Shown here one piece after another: positions 1-10,899 of a stretch of 64,000 nt of DNA. Below the pieces are notes generated by a model that searched no databases, was not told where the DNA came from, and was given only the letters and a program-made list of their open reading frames with translations. Source of the stretch: Variovorax sp. CF313 (GTDB taxonomy: Bacteria > Pseudomonadota > Gammaproteobacteria > Burkholderiales > Burkholderiaceae_C); assembly GCF_000282635.1 (NCBI RefSeq), contig NZ_AKIW01000020.1:124001-188000 (forward strand), read 5' to 3'. The stretch's first letter is position 1, and each line of letters begins with the position of its first letter. A program made the translations under genes and the position numbers.

Positions 1-765
1 GCGCAGGTGGCGCTGTCGCTGCTGCTGCCGATGTTCGACGGGCGCATTGCGCTGCCGGTCGTCAACTTCGCGTTCATCTACTTCGGCTGGGTCATGGCGA
101 GCTTGCTGGGCTACGTGATGTTCCAGCACCACGACGCCTTCGGTTTCGACGCGGTGCCGGGCAGCGAACTGGGCGACGGCTCCCCGGTCGACCGCCGCAC
201 GCCCGAGCAGATCGCGGCGCAGCGCATCGACGCCGAGGTGGCCCACCTGATCACCGAGGGCGATCTCGCGGCCGCGCTGGGCACGGCCTACGAGGCCCAG
301 CGCACGGCCGCGTCCGACGACCTCGCGGCGCAGCGCCGCTACCACCGCGTGCTGGCGCTGATGCCCGAGAAGAAGGACACCATGCTCGACCAGGCGCGGC
401 GTTTCGTCCCGCTGCTGATGCGGCGCGACCTGGCCTCGGAGGCGCTCAAGGTCTTCAAGGCCTGCAAGGAGAAGGACAAGGCCTTCGCGCTCGACGACGC
501 GGCGATGGTGGTCGCGATGGCGCGCGCCGAATGGCGCAGCGGCGACGCGCACGCCACGCTGGCGCTGCTGTCGGGCTTCGACAAGCGTTTTCGCGGCCAC
601 GAGGCGATTCCGCAGGCCTACGAGCTGGCGGCGCGTGCGCTGGTGCAGGGGCTGGGGCGCTCGGACATGGCGCAGCCCATCCTGGCGACGATGGAGTCGC
701 GCTACCCCGACAGCGAGCAGACGCAGGAAGTGCGCTGGCTGCTGCGGCCGGCGGCGGCCGCCTAG
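1..765 (+). CDS. Membrane protein with C-terminal helical repeats, 5' end outside the window
   Basis: Partial gene: the frame is open from base 1 and ends at TAG. The visible part begins with hydrophobic stretches (about residues 1-40 of the visible part) that end in a membrane-type segment, followed by a soluble, Ala/Leu/Arg-rich alpha-helical region of about 200 residues with TPR-like spacing. I do not recognise a named family. The gene converges on the rhomboid protease gene, with 13 bases between the stops, and that protein also couples membrane segments to a TPR-like tail. A role in membrane-associated protein interactions is only an inference. Confidence 0.75.
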   Translation, partial: AQVALSLLLPMFDGRIALPVVNFAFIYFGWVMASLLGYVMFQHHDAFGFDAVPGSELGDGSPVDRRTPEQIAAQRIDAEVAHLITEGDLAAALGTAYEAQRTAASDDLAAQRRYHRVLALMPEKKDTMLDQARRFVPLLMRRDLASEALKVFKACKEKDKAFALDDAAMVVAMARAEWRSGDAHATLALLSGFDKRFRGHEAIPQAYELAARALVQGLGRSDMAQPILATMESRYPDSEQTQEVRWLLRPAAAA

Positions 766-778
766 TTCTTCAGGCTCC

Positions 779-2248
779 TCAGGCGCTCTGCAGTGCGCGC
801 GTCACCATGTCGTTCGGCGCGAGGCGCAGCAGGTGCGGCAGCAGGCCGATCGCCTTGTCGCGCTCGCCCGCATGCAGCAACCCGTTCGCACAGGCCGACA
901 GCGTGTCGGCCAGTTCCGGATGGTCGGGCGCCGTCTTCAGCAGGATGCGGCAGAGCTTGTCGGTGTCTTCGAACTGGCGGATGCGGGCAAAGCGGCGCGC
1001 GAGCCGGGCCATGTCCTCGGGCTTCAGCCGTGCGCCGGGCTTGGCCTGGTCGAGATAGGTCTTGTAGCTGGCGTGCTGCAGCGCCATCGTGCCCTCGTCG
1101 GTGGCGGGCAGGCGGAAGATGCGGCGGGCGGCCTGGTGGAAGTCGTCGCTCGCGGGCTGCAGCCGCGCGGTGTTGAACCAGGCGCGCAGCGTGTCGCTGT
1201 CGCCGGGGCGCAGCGCGGCGGCGGCGCGCCATTCGCCACACGCCTTGTCGAACTTCATCGCGGCGCCGAACTTCTGGGCCGCGGCCACATGCTCGCCGAA
1301 GCGGTCGGGCTCGGGTGCGGCGGCCGTCTCCGGCGCCTGCACCCGGCGCAGCAGCAGCGCGCCGGTCATCAATGCTGCACCGGTCAGCAGGCCGCCCAGG
1401 TGGGCCATGTAGGCGATGCCCTGGCCGCCCAGCCAATGCTGCATCAGCTCGTTGACGATCCATGCCGGCAGCAGCAGCAAGGCCGGCGCGGTGACGTAGT
1501 TGAAATAGAAGAACAGCTGGTAGAAGAAGCGGATGCGCTTGAGCCGGTACATCACCGCGTACATGCCCATCAACGCCGAGATGGCGCCCGAGGCGCCCAG
1601 CCCATAGCCGTCCTTGCCGGCATAAGCCCAGCCGGCCAGCGCCGAGGCGCCGACGGCGCCCAGCAGATAGAAGCTCAGGTAGGTGCCGCGTCCGAGCGCC
1701 AGCTCGACCGAGAAGCCGAACAGGAACAGGAACAGCATGTTGCCCAGCAGGTGGCCGGTGCTGCCATGCAGGAAGGCGGCGGTGATCCAGGTCCAGGGCT
1801 TGAACTCGGCGTCCTTGGTGTAGTCCTGCGACCAGCGCGCGGTGAAGGGCGTGGGCAGCATGGCCTCGTACTGCTGGCGGTCCCGCTTCCATTCGCCGTA
1901 CTGCGGGTTGGTGGGCGTGATGATCCCGTCGGCTTGCAGCTTCGCCAGGAACTTCCTGTCGTTCTGCAGGCTTTCAAGAAGCTGGGGGTAGGTTTCCTCG
2001 TGCGGCAGCATCCGGCGAGCCAGCTTGCCGCGCTTGGGGTCCGTCTTTTCGAGCCATTCCACGAAAGGCGGCAGCTCGAGTTCGGGCAGAACGCTGTTCA
2101 CGTAGTAGTGGGCGGCGCGCTCGCGTGCGTTCTCCTCGCTGCGCTGCGGCCCCCACCACACGATCATGTTCACGAGGATCAGCAGCACCGTCATCCACGG
2201 TGGATTGCGCCAGCTCGGTTTGTTCTCGAGCGGTATGGCGTAGAACAC
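779..2248 (-). CDS. Rhomboid family intramembrane serine protease with TPR-like tail
   Basis: A 489-residue polytopic protein of the rhomboid (peptidase S54) family, which cleaves transmembrane substrates inside the inner membrane. The first membrane segment (about residues 18-33) is followed by an unusual soluble insert of about 115 residues. The conserved rhomboid core then starts with HGSTGHLLGNM at 161-171. The catalytic Ser is S220 in GASGAISA and the catalytic His is H283 in AHLGG. After the core, residues about 300-489 form a soluble TPR-like helical domain. The family usually has 200-300 residues, so both the insert and the tail are additions. It lies 19 bases downstream of argH on the same strand. 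Confidence 0.9.
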   Translation of the reverse strand: MFYAIPLENKPSWRNPPWMTVLLILVNMIVWWGPQRSEENARERAAHYYVNSVLPELELPPFVEWLEKTDPKRGKLARRMLPHEETYPQLLESLQNDRKFLAKLQADGIITPTNPQYGEWKRDRQQYEAMLPTPFTARWSQDYTKDAEFKPWTWITAAFLHGSTGHLLGNMLFLFLFGFSVELALGRGTYLSFYLLGAVGASALAGWAYAGKDGYGLGASGAISALMGMYAVMYRLKRIRFFYQLFFYFNYVTAPALLLLPAWIVNELMQHWLGGQGIAYMAHLGGLLTGAALMTGALLLRRVQAPETAAAPEPDRFGEHVAAAQKFGAAMKFDKACGEWRAAAALRPGDSDTLRAWFNTARLQPASDDFHQAARRIFRLPATDEGTMALQHASYKTYLDQAKPGARLKPEDMARLARRFARIRQFEDTDKLCRILLKTAPDHPELADTLSACANGLLHAGERDKAIGLLPHLLRLAPNDMVTRALQSA

Positions 2249-2267
2249 GGTGCCGCTTCGGTTGCGA

Positions 2268-3665
<1,398 letters not shown>

Positions 3666-3712
3666 GGGAGCCGTCCAGGAGGCAATAATGGGTTGGTCAC
3701 CCGATGTAACTG

Positions 3713-4795
<1,083 letters not shown>

Positions 4796-4804
4796 CGGAT
4801 CAGG

Positions 4805-4860
4805 CTCGCCCCCTGCCGGGGGCAACACCTGCGGCCCGGCAAAGCCGGTTCCGCGGTGTT
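4805..4860. repeat. Dispersed palindromic intergenic repeat, copy A
   Basis: Lies between the kinase and response regulator genes. It contains a GC-rich inverted repeat (CCCCCTGCCGGGGG) followed by a second small hairpin, CCGGC-AAA-GCCGG (4836-4848). About 80 percent of its bases match the element at 44258-44313. It looks like a REP-type element and is probably non-coding. Confidence 0.65.
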
Positions 4861-4886
4861 CACCGAAAGAGAAGAAGAGAGACTGC

Positions 4887-5636
4887 ATGACCCTCAGGAC
4901 ACTGATCGTCGACGACGAAGCCCTGGCGCGTTCGCGCATGCGCACGCTGCTGCGCGACTGCACCTCGCCTGCCGCCGACGTGGTGGCCGAGGCCTCTCAG
5001 GGGGCCGAAGCGCAGCGGCATCTTGCTGCGCTGGCGCTCGACCTGGTGCTGCTCGACGTGCACATGCCCGGCGTCGACGGCATCGAGGTGGCGCGCGCAC
5101 TGCGCAGCCGGCCCGACGCGCCGGCCGTGGTGTTCGTGACCGCGCATGCGAGCCATGCGGTGACGGCCTTCGATCTCGATGCGGTCGACTACCTGACCAA
5201 GCCCGTGCGCGCCGAGCGCCTGCAGCAGGCGCTGCAGAAGGCCGAGCGCTTCCTGAAGGAGCGCCGTGCACTGCAGGCCGAGGCCCAGGTACCCGAGACG
5301 GTGCTGATCCAGGACCGTGGCCGCGCCGAACGCGTGCCGCTGTCGGAGGTGCTCTACCTCAAGTCCGAATACAAGTACCTCACCGTGCGCACCGCCACGC
5401 GCAGTCACATCCTCGACGGTTCGCTCAACGAGTTCGAGGAGCGCTATCCGAACCGCTTCCTGCGCGTGCACCGCAATGCGCTGGTGGCGCGCTGGGCCAT
5501 CCGCGCTTTGGAAAAGTACGACGATGGCGAGGACGCCGAAGGCTGGGCGCTGCGGCTCGACGCCATTCCCGAACCCGTGGCCGTGTCGCGCCGCCAACTT
5601 GCCGCGGTGCGCGAAGTGCTGAAGGAAACGCGATGA
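4887..5636 (+). CDS. LytTR family response regulator (AlgR-like)
   Basis: A 249-residue cytoplasmic transcription factor. Residues 1-125 are a receiver domain, with the acidic pair D9/D10, phosphoacceptor D57 in LLDVHMPG and the conserved Lys in LTKP. Residues about 140-245 form a LytTR DNA-binding domain ([12 protein letters not shown], then [11 protein letters not shown]). The start at 4887 is preceded by a purine-rich ribosome binding site (GAAGAGAGA). It is the partner of the kinase gene upstream. The stop overlaps the ATG of the next gene (ATGA), so the transporter gene is probably co-translated. In the AlgR/LytR family the targets are often cell-surface or envelope genes; here they are unknown. 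Confidence 0.92.
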   Translation: MTLRTLIVDDEALARSRMRTLLRDCTSPAADVVAEASQGAEAQRHLAALALDLVLLDVHMPGVDGIEVARALRSRPDAPAVVFVTAHASHAVTAFDLDAVDYLTKPVRAERLQQALQKAERFLKERRALQAEAQVPETVLIQDRGRAERVPLSEVLYLKSEYKYLTVRTATRSHILDGSLNEFEERYPNRFLRVHRNALVARWAIRALEKYDDGEDAEGWALRLDAIPEPVAVSRRQLAAVREVLKETR

Positions 5637-6901
5637 ACGACGAGCAGAAGACCCCGGCCTCCGAAGAAAAGCCCGCACCCGCCGAAGCCTCCGCGGAGCC
5701 TCCGGCTGCCGCGCCTGCATCCGGGGCCGCGTCCGAACCCCCGCCCGAACCTTCGCCGGAGGAACTGCTCGCGCAGCCCGCGCCGACCGGGCGCGAACGC
5801 CTGGTGCTGGACATGCCGATCGACGTGCGCAGTGCCTCCCTGGTGCTGCTCGCGGTGCTGGCCACGGTCTTCACGCTGCAGTGGGCGAAGGCGGTCTTCA
5901 TTCCGCTGATGCTGAGCCTGCTGCTGGCCTATGCGCTGTCGCCGCTGGTCGAGCGCCTGTATCGCTGGAAGCTGCCGCGCTGGATCGGCGCGGCGCTGAT
6001 CCTCGCGGGCGTGTTCGGCGGAGTGGGCTGGACTGGCTACTCGCTCTCGGGCAATGCCTCGCAGCTGCTCGATGCACTGCCGGTCGCCGCGCAGAAGCTC
6101 GGGCAGGCGATGCGCAGGGACAGGAATGCCAGCGCCACGCCGCTCGAAAGCGTGCAGCAGGCCGCCGCCCAGCTCGAACGCGCCGCCGAGGAAAACTCGG
6201 CCCGCGTGGCGGCGCGCAAGGGCGTGGCGCGCGTCATCGTCGAACGGCCCAACTTCAACGTGCGCGACTACCTGCTGAGCGGCACCGTCGGGCTGCTCGG
6301 CGCCATGGGGCAGCTCACGCTGGTGGCCTTTCTCACCTACTTCGCGCTGTGCTCGGGCGACACCTTCCGGCGCAAGCTGATCAAGATCACGGGGCCGAGC
6401 CTGCAGAAGAAGAAAGTCACCGTGCATGTGCTCGACGACATCACGCGCAACATCGAGCGCTATCTGCTGGTGCAGATCTTCACGAGTGCGCTGGTCGGCC
6501 TCGCCACCGGCCTCTCGTTCTGGGCCATCGGCCTCGAGAACGCTGCCGTCTGGGGCATCGTCGCGGCGGTCACCAACCTCATTCCCTACATCGGCTCGGT
6601 GATCGTGCTTTCGGCGGCCGGACTCGTGGCCTTCCTGCAGTTCAACACGCTGCAGATGGGCCTGCTGGTGGCCGGCACCTCGCTGGTCATCCACACGCTG
6701 GTCGGCAACCTGCTCATGCCCTGGCTTACCAGCCGCACCAGCCGCATGAACCCGGTGGCGGTGTTCGTCGGGGTGATCTTCTGGGGCTGGCTCTGGGGTA
6801 TCTGGGGGCTGCTGCTGGGGATTCCGATCACGATGGTGATCAAGTCGATCTGCGACCGGGTCGAGGACCTGCAGCCGGTCGGAGAGCTGCTGGGGGAGTA
6901 G
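5633..6901 (+). CDS. AI-2E family transporter (PerM/TqsA-like)
   Basis: A 422-residue polytopic inner-membrane protein of the AI-2E exporter superfamily (PF01594). Residues 1-60 are a Pro/Ala/Glu-rich cytoplasmic leader, which is unusual in length. Paired hydrophobic segments follow (about 65-130), then a soluble loop and a C-terminal block of about five membrane helices. That block holds the family's typical NLIPYIGSV segment and the ending that begins WGWLWGIWGLLLGIP. Family members export small molecules or ions, and only a few are shown to move AI-2, so the substrate is unknown. The gene overlaps the regulator gene by four bases and may belong to its output. Confidence 0.88.
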   Translation: MNDEQKTPASEEKPAPAEASAEPPAAAPASGAASEPPPEPSPEELLAQPAPTGRERLVLDMPIDVRSASLVLLAVLATVFTLQWAKAVFIPLMLSLLLAYALSPLVERLYRWKLPRWIGAALILAGVFGGVGWTGYSLSGNASQLLDALPVAAQKLGQAMRRDRNASATPLESVQQAAAQLERAAEENSARVAARKGVARVIVERPNFNVRDYLLSGTVGLLGAMGQLTLVAFLTYFALCSGDTFRRKLIKITGPSLQKKKVTVHVLDDITRNIERYLLVQIFTSALVGLATGLSFWAIGLENAAVWGIVAAVTNLIPYIGSVIVLSAAGLVAFLQFNTLQMGLLVAGTSLVIHTLVGNLLMPWLTSRTSRMNPVAVFVGVIFWGWLWGIWGLLLGIPITMVIKSICDRVEDLQPVGELLGE

Positions 6902-6952
6902 GTCTGCGCACAGCAGTGCAAGCCAGCCGCTCCCCGGGCGCCGTCGTGTCGC

Positions 6953-7477
6953 TCAGCGCAAGGCGCGCTGCATCAACACGGTGTCCACCCACTGCCCGAA
7001 CTTGAAGCCGACGTCGCGCAGCACGCCGACCCGATCGAAGCCCAGCTTTTCGTGCAGCCGCTGCGAGCCCATGTTCGCGCTGTTGCCGACGACCGCCACC
7101 ATCTGCGTGAAGCCGCTGTCAGTGCAGCGGCGGATCACTTCGTGCAGCAGCGCCTTGCCGATGCCGTGGCCATGCATGCCGTGCGCGACGTAGATCGAGT
7201 CTTCCACCGTATGGCGGTATGCGGAGCGGGCGCGGTAGGCCGTGGCGTAGGCATAGCCGGCCACTTCGCCGCCGATCGTCGCCACGAGGTAGGGCAGGCC
7301 GCGAGCGGTTACGTCGGCACGGCGCGCCTGCATCAGCTCGATGGTGGGCACTTCTTCCTCGAAGGAGCAGAGGTCGTGCAGCACGTAGTGGCTGTAGATG
7401 GCCTGCACGGCGGCCATGTGGTGCGGTTCGGCGTCGAGGACTTCAACGGTGGTGGAAGCGATGGGTTGTGATGGCAT
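6953..7477 (-). CDS. GNAT family N-acetyltransferase (phosphinothricin/methionine-sulfoximine acetyltransferase-like)
   Basis: A 174-residue cytoplasmic enzyme that moves an acetyl group from acetyl-CoA to an amine. The family's acetyl-CoA loop appears as HGHGIGKALL (residues about 102-111), preceded by the beta strand VEDSIYVAHG and followed by NSANMGSQRLHEKLGF. The pattern, with YRARSAYRHTVEDSIYV, is that of the YncA/PAT subgroup, which acetylates methionine analogues such as methionine sulfoximine or phosphinothricin. The true substrate here is not known. The gene is divergent from a LysR regulator gene, with about 50 bases between the starts, a common arrangement for a regulator and its target. 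Confidence 0.88.
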   Translation of the reverse strand: MPSQPIASTTVEVLDAEPHHMAAVQAIYSHYVLHDLCSFEEEVPTIELMQARRADVTARGLPYLVATIGGEVAGYAYATAYRARSAYRHTVEDSIYVAHGMHGHGIGKALLHEVIRRCTDSGFTQMVAVVGNSANMGSQRLHEKLGFDRVGVLRDVGFKFGQWVDTVLMQRALR

Positions 7478-7525
7478 GCCCCGATCTTGACGACCCACAT
7501 TCGATAAGTGAAGCTTCGCCGAGAT

Positions 7526-8449
7526 ATGCAAGGCATGAGAAATACTTTGGACAAGTCGCTGAACCTCGACCAGCTCAGGTCCTTCGGGCTGGTGATCGAA
7601 ACGGGCAGCTTTTCGGCGGCCGCCGAGCGGCTCGGGCTCTCGCAGCCGGCCGTGAGCCTGCAGGTCCGCCAACTGGAACGTCGCCTGGCGGTGCGGCTTG
7701 TCGAGCGTGTCGGCAAGCGCGCGAAGGCCACGCCCGCGGGTATGGAGTTGCTGCGCCACATGCCGCATATCGACGCCGCGGTGGAGAACGCGATCGATGC
7801 GCTGGCCGACCATGCGAGCGGCATCGCGGGCCGGGTGCGGCTGGGCACGGGCGCCACGGCCTGCCTGCATTTCCTGCCGGCCGTGCTGCGCGGCCTGCGC
7901 GAACGGTTTCCGGAACTCGGCGTGGTGGTGAGCACCGGCAACACGGAAGACCAGGCGCGCAAGGTGGAAGAGAACAGCCTCGACCTCGCGCTGGTCACGC
8001 TGCCGGTGGCGGGGCGTTCGCTGGCGGTGATGCCGGTGCTCGACGACGAGTTCGTCGCGATCGGTCGGGCGGACTTTGCGCCGCTCAAGGCGAGGGTGGC
8101 GCCGGGTGACCTGGGCGCGTTGCCGCTGGTGCTGTTCGAGCCCGGCGCCAACACGCGCAAGCTGGTCGACCGCTGGTTCGCCGCGCAGGGCCTGCATCCG
8201 CAGCCCGTGATGGAGCTGGGCAGCGTCGAGGCGATGAAGGAAATGGTGGCCGCGGGGCTGGGCCACGCCATCGTGCCCGGCATGTCGATGGCGGGCCGCG
8301 GCGCCCATCCCGAGCTGAAGACCAGCCGGTTGAATCCCCGCATGCACCGCACGCTGGCTGTGGTGATGCGGCGGGACAAGCCCGTCAGCAAGGCCTTGCG
8401 CGCGGTGCTCGATGCCATCGTGGCGGCCGGAAAGCCCGGCCGCCGCTAG
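7526..8449 (+). CDS. LysR family transcriptional regulator
   Basis: About 307 residues. The N-terminal winged helix-turn-helix is typical of LysR proteins (LNLDQLRSF, then GSFSAAAERLGLSQPAVSLQV), followed by a two-lobed periplasmic-binding-like effector domain (about residues 90-295). Three starts are possible: GTG at 7508, ATG at 7526 and ATG at 7535. None has a strong ribosome binding site and all lie outside the conserved domain. The gene is divergent from the acetyltransferase gene and converges on the MFS exporter gene with only 11 bases between the stops. By family habit it may control the acetyltransferase gene and itself. The effector is unknown. Confidence 0.92.
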   Translation: MQGMRNTLDKSLNLDQLRSFGLVIETGSFSAAAERLGLSQPAVSLQVRQLERRLAVRLVERVGKRAKATPAGMELLRHMPHIDAAVENAIDALADHASGIAGRVRLGTGATACLHFLPAVLRGLRERFPELGVVVSTGNTEDQARKVEENSLDLALVTLPVAGRSLAVMPVLDDEFVAIGRADFAPLKARVAPGDLGALPLVLFEPGANTRKLVDRWFAAQGLHPQPVMELGSVEAMKEMVAAGLGHAIVPGMSMAGRGAHPELKTSRLNPRMHRTLAVVMRRDKPVSKALRAVLDAIVAAGKPGRR

Positions 8450-8460
8450 CCAGGTTTTCG

Positions 8461-9708
8461 TTATTCGGGAATGGCGGCCAGCGCCGCGCCGCCGCGTGCC
8501 CGGCCCAGCGTGCCGACAATCAGCGCGGCGATCAGCACCAGCACGCCGCTCAGCACCATCGCGCTGGAGATGCCGAAGCTGTCGACCGTCACGCCGCCGA
8601 TCAGCGCGCCCGAGGCGATCGCCACCTGGAAGCCGCTCACCAGCAGGGCCTGGCCGGCTTCGGGCGCGTCGGGCACCGCTTCCATCATCCAGCCGGTCAG
8701 CGCCACCGGGATGAGGCCGAAGGCCACGCCCCAGATCACGACCACCACTGCCCCGGGCACGAAGCCGGAGCCGATCACGGTCGTCAGCAGCAGCGCCGTC
8801 GCGAGCATCAGCGCCGCCAGCAGGGTGGTGCCGCGTACGCTGCGCGCCACCAGGCTGCCGCCGAGGAAGGTGCCGACGAAGCCCACCGCGCCGTACACGA
8901 GCAGCAGCGTCGACACCGAGTTGGGCGCCAGTCCGAACACCTGCTGCAGCAGCGGCTTCAGGTAGGTGTAGGCCGCGAAGTGGCCGGCGATGAAGAACAG
9001 CACCGCGAGCAGGCCGACCTGCGCCATGCGGCGCGTGAGCGGCGTCAGCAGGTCGCGCGCGCCGATGGCGCGCACCGGCGGAATCGATGGCAGCAGCCAC
9101 AGCTGCACCAGCAGCACGAGCGCGGCGAGAGCACCGGTCACGGCGAACGAGGCGCGCCAGCCGAACAGCGTGCCGAGGAACGAGCCGGCCGGCACGCCGA
9201 GCACGGTGGCGGCCGACACGCCGGCGAGCACGTACGACATGGCCCGCGCCTGCGAGGCATGCGGCACCAGTTGCGTGGCGGCGGCGGGTGCGAAGGTCCA
9301 GAAGCCGCCGACGCACAAGCCGAGCAGCAGGCGCGCGACCAGCATGGTGGCGAAGTTGGGCGCGAAGGCGGCGAGCAGGTTCGAGGCGATCAGCAGCGTG
9401 GTGAGCGCGATCAGCACGGTGCGGCGGTCGAGCTTGCCCGAAGCGACGATCAGCGCCGGGCCGGCGAAGGCGGCCAGCACGCCGGGCATGGTGACCATCA
9501 GGCCGGCCGTGCCGTCGGACACGTTGAGCCCGCGCGCAATGTCGGTCAGCAGGCCGATGGGCATGAACTCGGTCGAGACCATGGCGAAGGTGCCGACGGC
9601 GATGGAGCCGACGGCAAGCCATGCGGAGCGGGAGGCCGAGGCCGGTGCGGGTGCCGCCGCGCTCGCGAGCTCGTCGATGCAGGGGTTGCTGCTGGGTGAA
9701 TTCATCAT
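8461..9708 (-). CDS. MFS exporter, DHA1 type (AraJ/NepI-like)
   Basis: A 415-residue inner-membrane protein with about 12 membrane segments. The start of the fold shows the DHA1 pattern FAMVSTEFMPIGLL (about residues 39-52). The motif A region reads GPALIVASGKLDRRTVL and motif C-like glycines appear in VLGVPAGSFLGTLFGWRASF. This matches the proton-driven drug/sugar/nucleoside exporters of the AraJ-NepI group; the substrate cannot be told. I chose the start at 9708 (two adjacent Met codons) since the upstream open frame has no transporter similarity. It converges on the LysR gene. Confidence 0.88.
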   Translation of the reverse strand: MMNSPSSNPCIDELASAAAPAPASASRSAWLAVGSIAVGTFAMVSTEFMPIGLLTDIARGLNVSDGTAGLMVTMPGVLAAFAGPALIVASGKLDRRTVLIALTTLLIASNLLAAFAPNFATMLVARLLLGLCVGGFWTFAPAAATQLVPHASQARAMSYVLAGVSAATVLGVPAGSFLGTLFGWRASFAVTGALAALVLLVQLWLLPSIPPVRAIGARDLLTPLTRRMAQVGLLAVLFFIAGHFAAYTYLKPLLQQVFGLAPNSVSTLLLVYGAVGFVGTFLGGSLVARSVRGTTLLAALMLATALLLTTVIGSGFVPGAVVVVIWGVAFGLIPVALTGWMMEAVPDAPEAGQALLVSGFQVAIASGALIGGVTVDSFGISSAMVLSGVLVLIAALIVGTLGRARGGAALAAIPE

Positions 9709-9885
9709 GGAATGCGGTCCTTGGAAGCACCGGCGACGAACTCGCCGATGCTGGTGAAGAGGCATTCGAGTGTGCGAGCGGTCGCGTGCGCGACATAGGG
9801 GCCGGGAAGCAGTAGTCAGTTTCCCGAGGGCGAACAATCGGCCCTTTTTGATGGCTATCGCCATCCGCATGCCCGCTGGCGCGGC

Positions 9886-10437
9886 TCAGGTGAGCGTTGG
9901 CCGCAGCTGCAATATCCGGCCATCGGCGATGAACGAGTCGCCGATCAGCACGCGAAAGGCCGCACCCTGCGGAAACTTCGGTTGGGCAATGGCCGGCGAG
10001 AGAAACTCGATCTCCAGCGCCGCAGGCTTGCCGCGCTCCAGCGCATCGCCCGGCGGCACGACCCAGCGCGCCGAGAAACCTTCCTTGTCAATCACCAGCG
10101 CGCAGCGGTATTCGCCCGGCGCGATAGGAATGTCCTGCGAGGGCAGGGCCGGCTTGCGGAAGGTGAGCTCGGCGAGCACATGCGGCGCGAAGGCACCCAG
10201 CGTGTCGAAGCTCGGTGGCGCCACGGCCGCGGGCGGCGGCGCGCGGCGTGGCCGCTTGCTGATGAGCCACGCGATGACGTTGCCGATGATCGGCACCCAC
10301 AGCACCATCAGCAGCGTGCCGATGTCGCGGGTGGTGGAGCCGGGTACTGCGTAGTGCCGCACGACGGCGCCGCCGATGGCCACGCACAACAGCACGGCGA
10401 CGATGACCTTTCGGCGGAACTGGATCTTCGTGCTCAT
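9886..10437 (-). CDS. Uncharacterised membrane protein with two helices and a soluble C-terminus
   Basis: A 183-residue protein that I do not recognise. Two hydrophobic helices are visible, at about residues 9-24 (VIVAVLLCVAIGGAVV) and 35-53 (TLLMVLWVPIIGNVIAWLI), followed by a basic stretch with KRPRR and a soluble C-terminal domain of about 125 residues, rich in Pro and beta-forming residues. Its ATG overlaps the stop of the GFA-family gene upstream (ATGA), so the two are probably co-translated. The 177 bases downstream, up to the MFS gene, hold no gene. A link with the GFA protein is suggested only by the overlap. Confidence 0.72.
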   Translation of the reverse strand: MSTKIQFRRKVIVAVLLCVAIGGAVVRHYAVPGSTTRDIGTLLMVLWVPIIGNVIAWLISKRPRRAPPPAAVAPPSFDTLGAFAPHVLAELTFRKPALPSQDIPIAPGEYRCALVIDKEGFSARWVVPPGDALERGKPAALEIEFLSPAIAQPKFPQGAAFRVLIGDSFIADGRILQLRPTLT

Positions 10438-10835
10438 GCCTTGGGCGGTGCCGCTTCCGCAAAGGAGGGAATGTCGCAAGCGTGGTCCAGCCACGGCACT
10501 TCGTGCGAGGTCCAGATGTGCGCGCTTGGACGCTGGCCCGGGTCGTCGTCGAGCGAACCCAGGCGCAGGATCACCTGCGGCTGCGCCACCCATTCGGCCA
10601 CGAGGTGCGTGCCGCAGCGGGTGCAGAAATGGCGCAGCTTGCCGGGCGTCGACTCGAACGAACCGATGGCGTCTTCGCCCGCGGTCCAGCGGAAGTCGGA
10701 CCTGTCGACGCGAGCGGTCGTGGTGAATGCCGCGCTGTGCGCCTTGCGGCAGGTCGCGCAATGGCAGTGGGCGATGGGCCCGGCGAGGCGGGCGGCTTCG
10801 TACCGGACGGTGCCGCAGAGGCAGGAGCCTTTCAT
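10434..10835 (-). CDS. GFA-fold zinc protein (DUF636/CENP-V type)
   Basis: A 133-residue cytoplasmic protein of the glutathione-dependent formaldehyde-activating (GFA) family. The zinc-binding cysteines are C5 and C7 (CLCG), C24, C26 and C29 (HCHCATCRK), and C71 and C74 (CTRCGTHL), the full family set. Family members range from glutathione-binding formaldehyde-activating enzymes to proteins of unknown function, so the name should not be read as a proven activity. Its stop overlaps the start of the two-helix membrane protein gene by four bases. The 64 bases between its start and the ppc stop contain nothing distinctive. Confidence 0.88.
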   Translation of the reverse strand: MKGSCLCGTVRYEAARLAGPIAHCHCATCRKAHSAAFTTTARVDRSDFRWTAGEDAIGSFESTPGKLRHFCTRCGTHLVAEWVAQPQVILRLGSLDDDPGQRPSAHIWTSHEVPWLDHACDIPSFAEAAPPKA

Positions 10836-10899
10836 GGCGATCTCTCTTGGGTGTTGGGGCAGCGAGTCTATGCCCGCTTTCGCCTCTCCCCCGGATGCG

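Noticed and set aside
9827..9849. AGGGC / GCCCT hairpin with five T between the two-helix protein and MFS genes
   Set aside because: Its T-run is on the plus strand, where no gene precedes it; the stem is only five bases.
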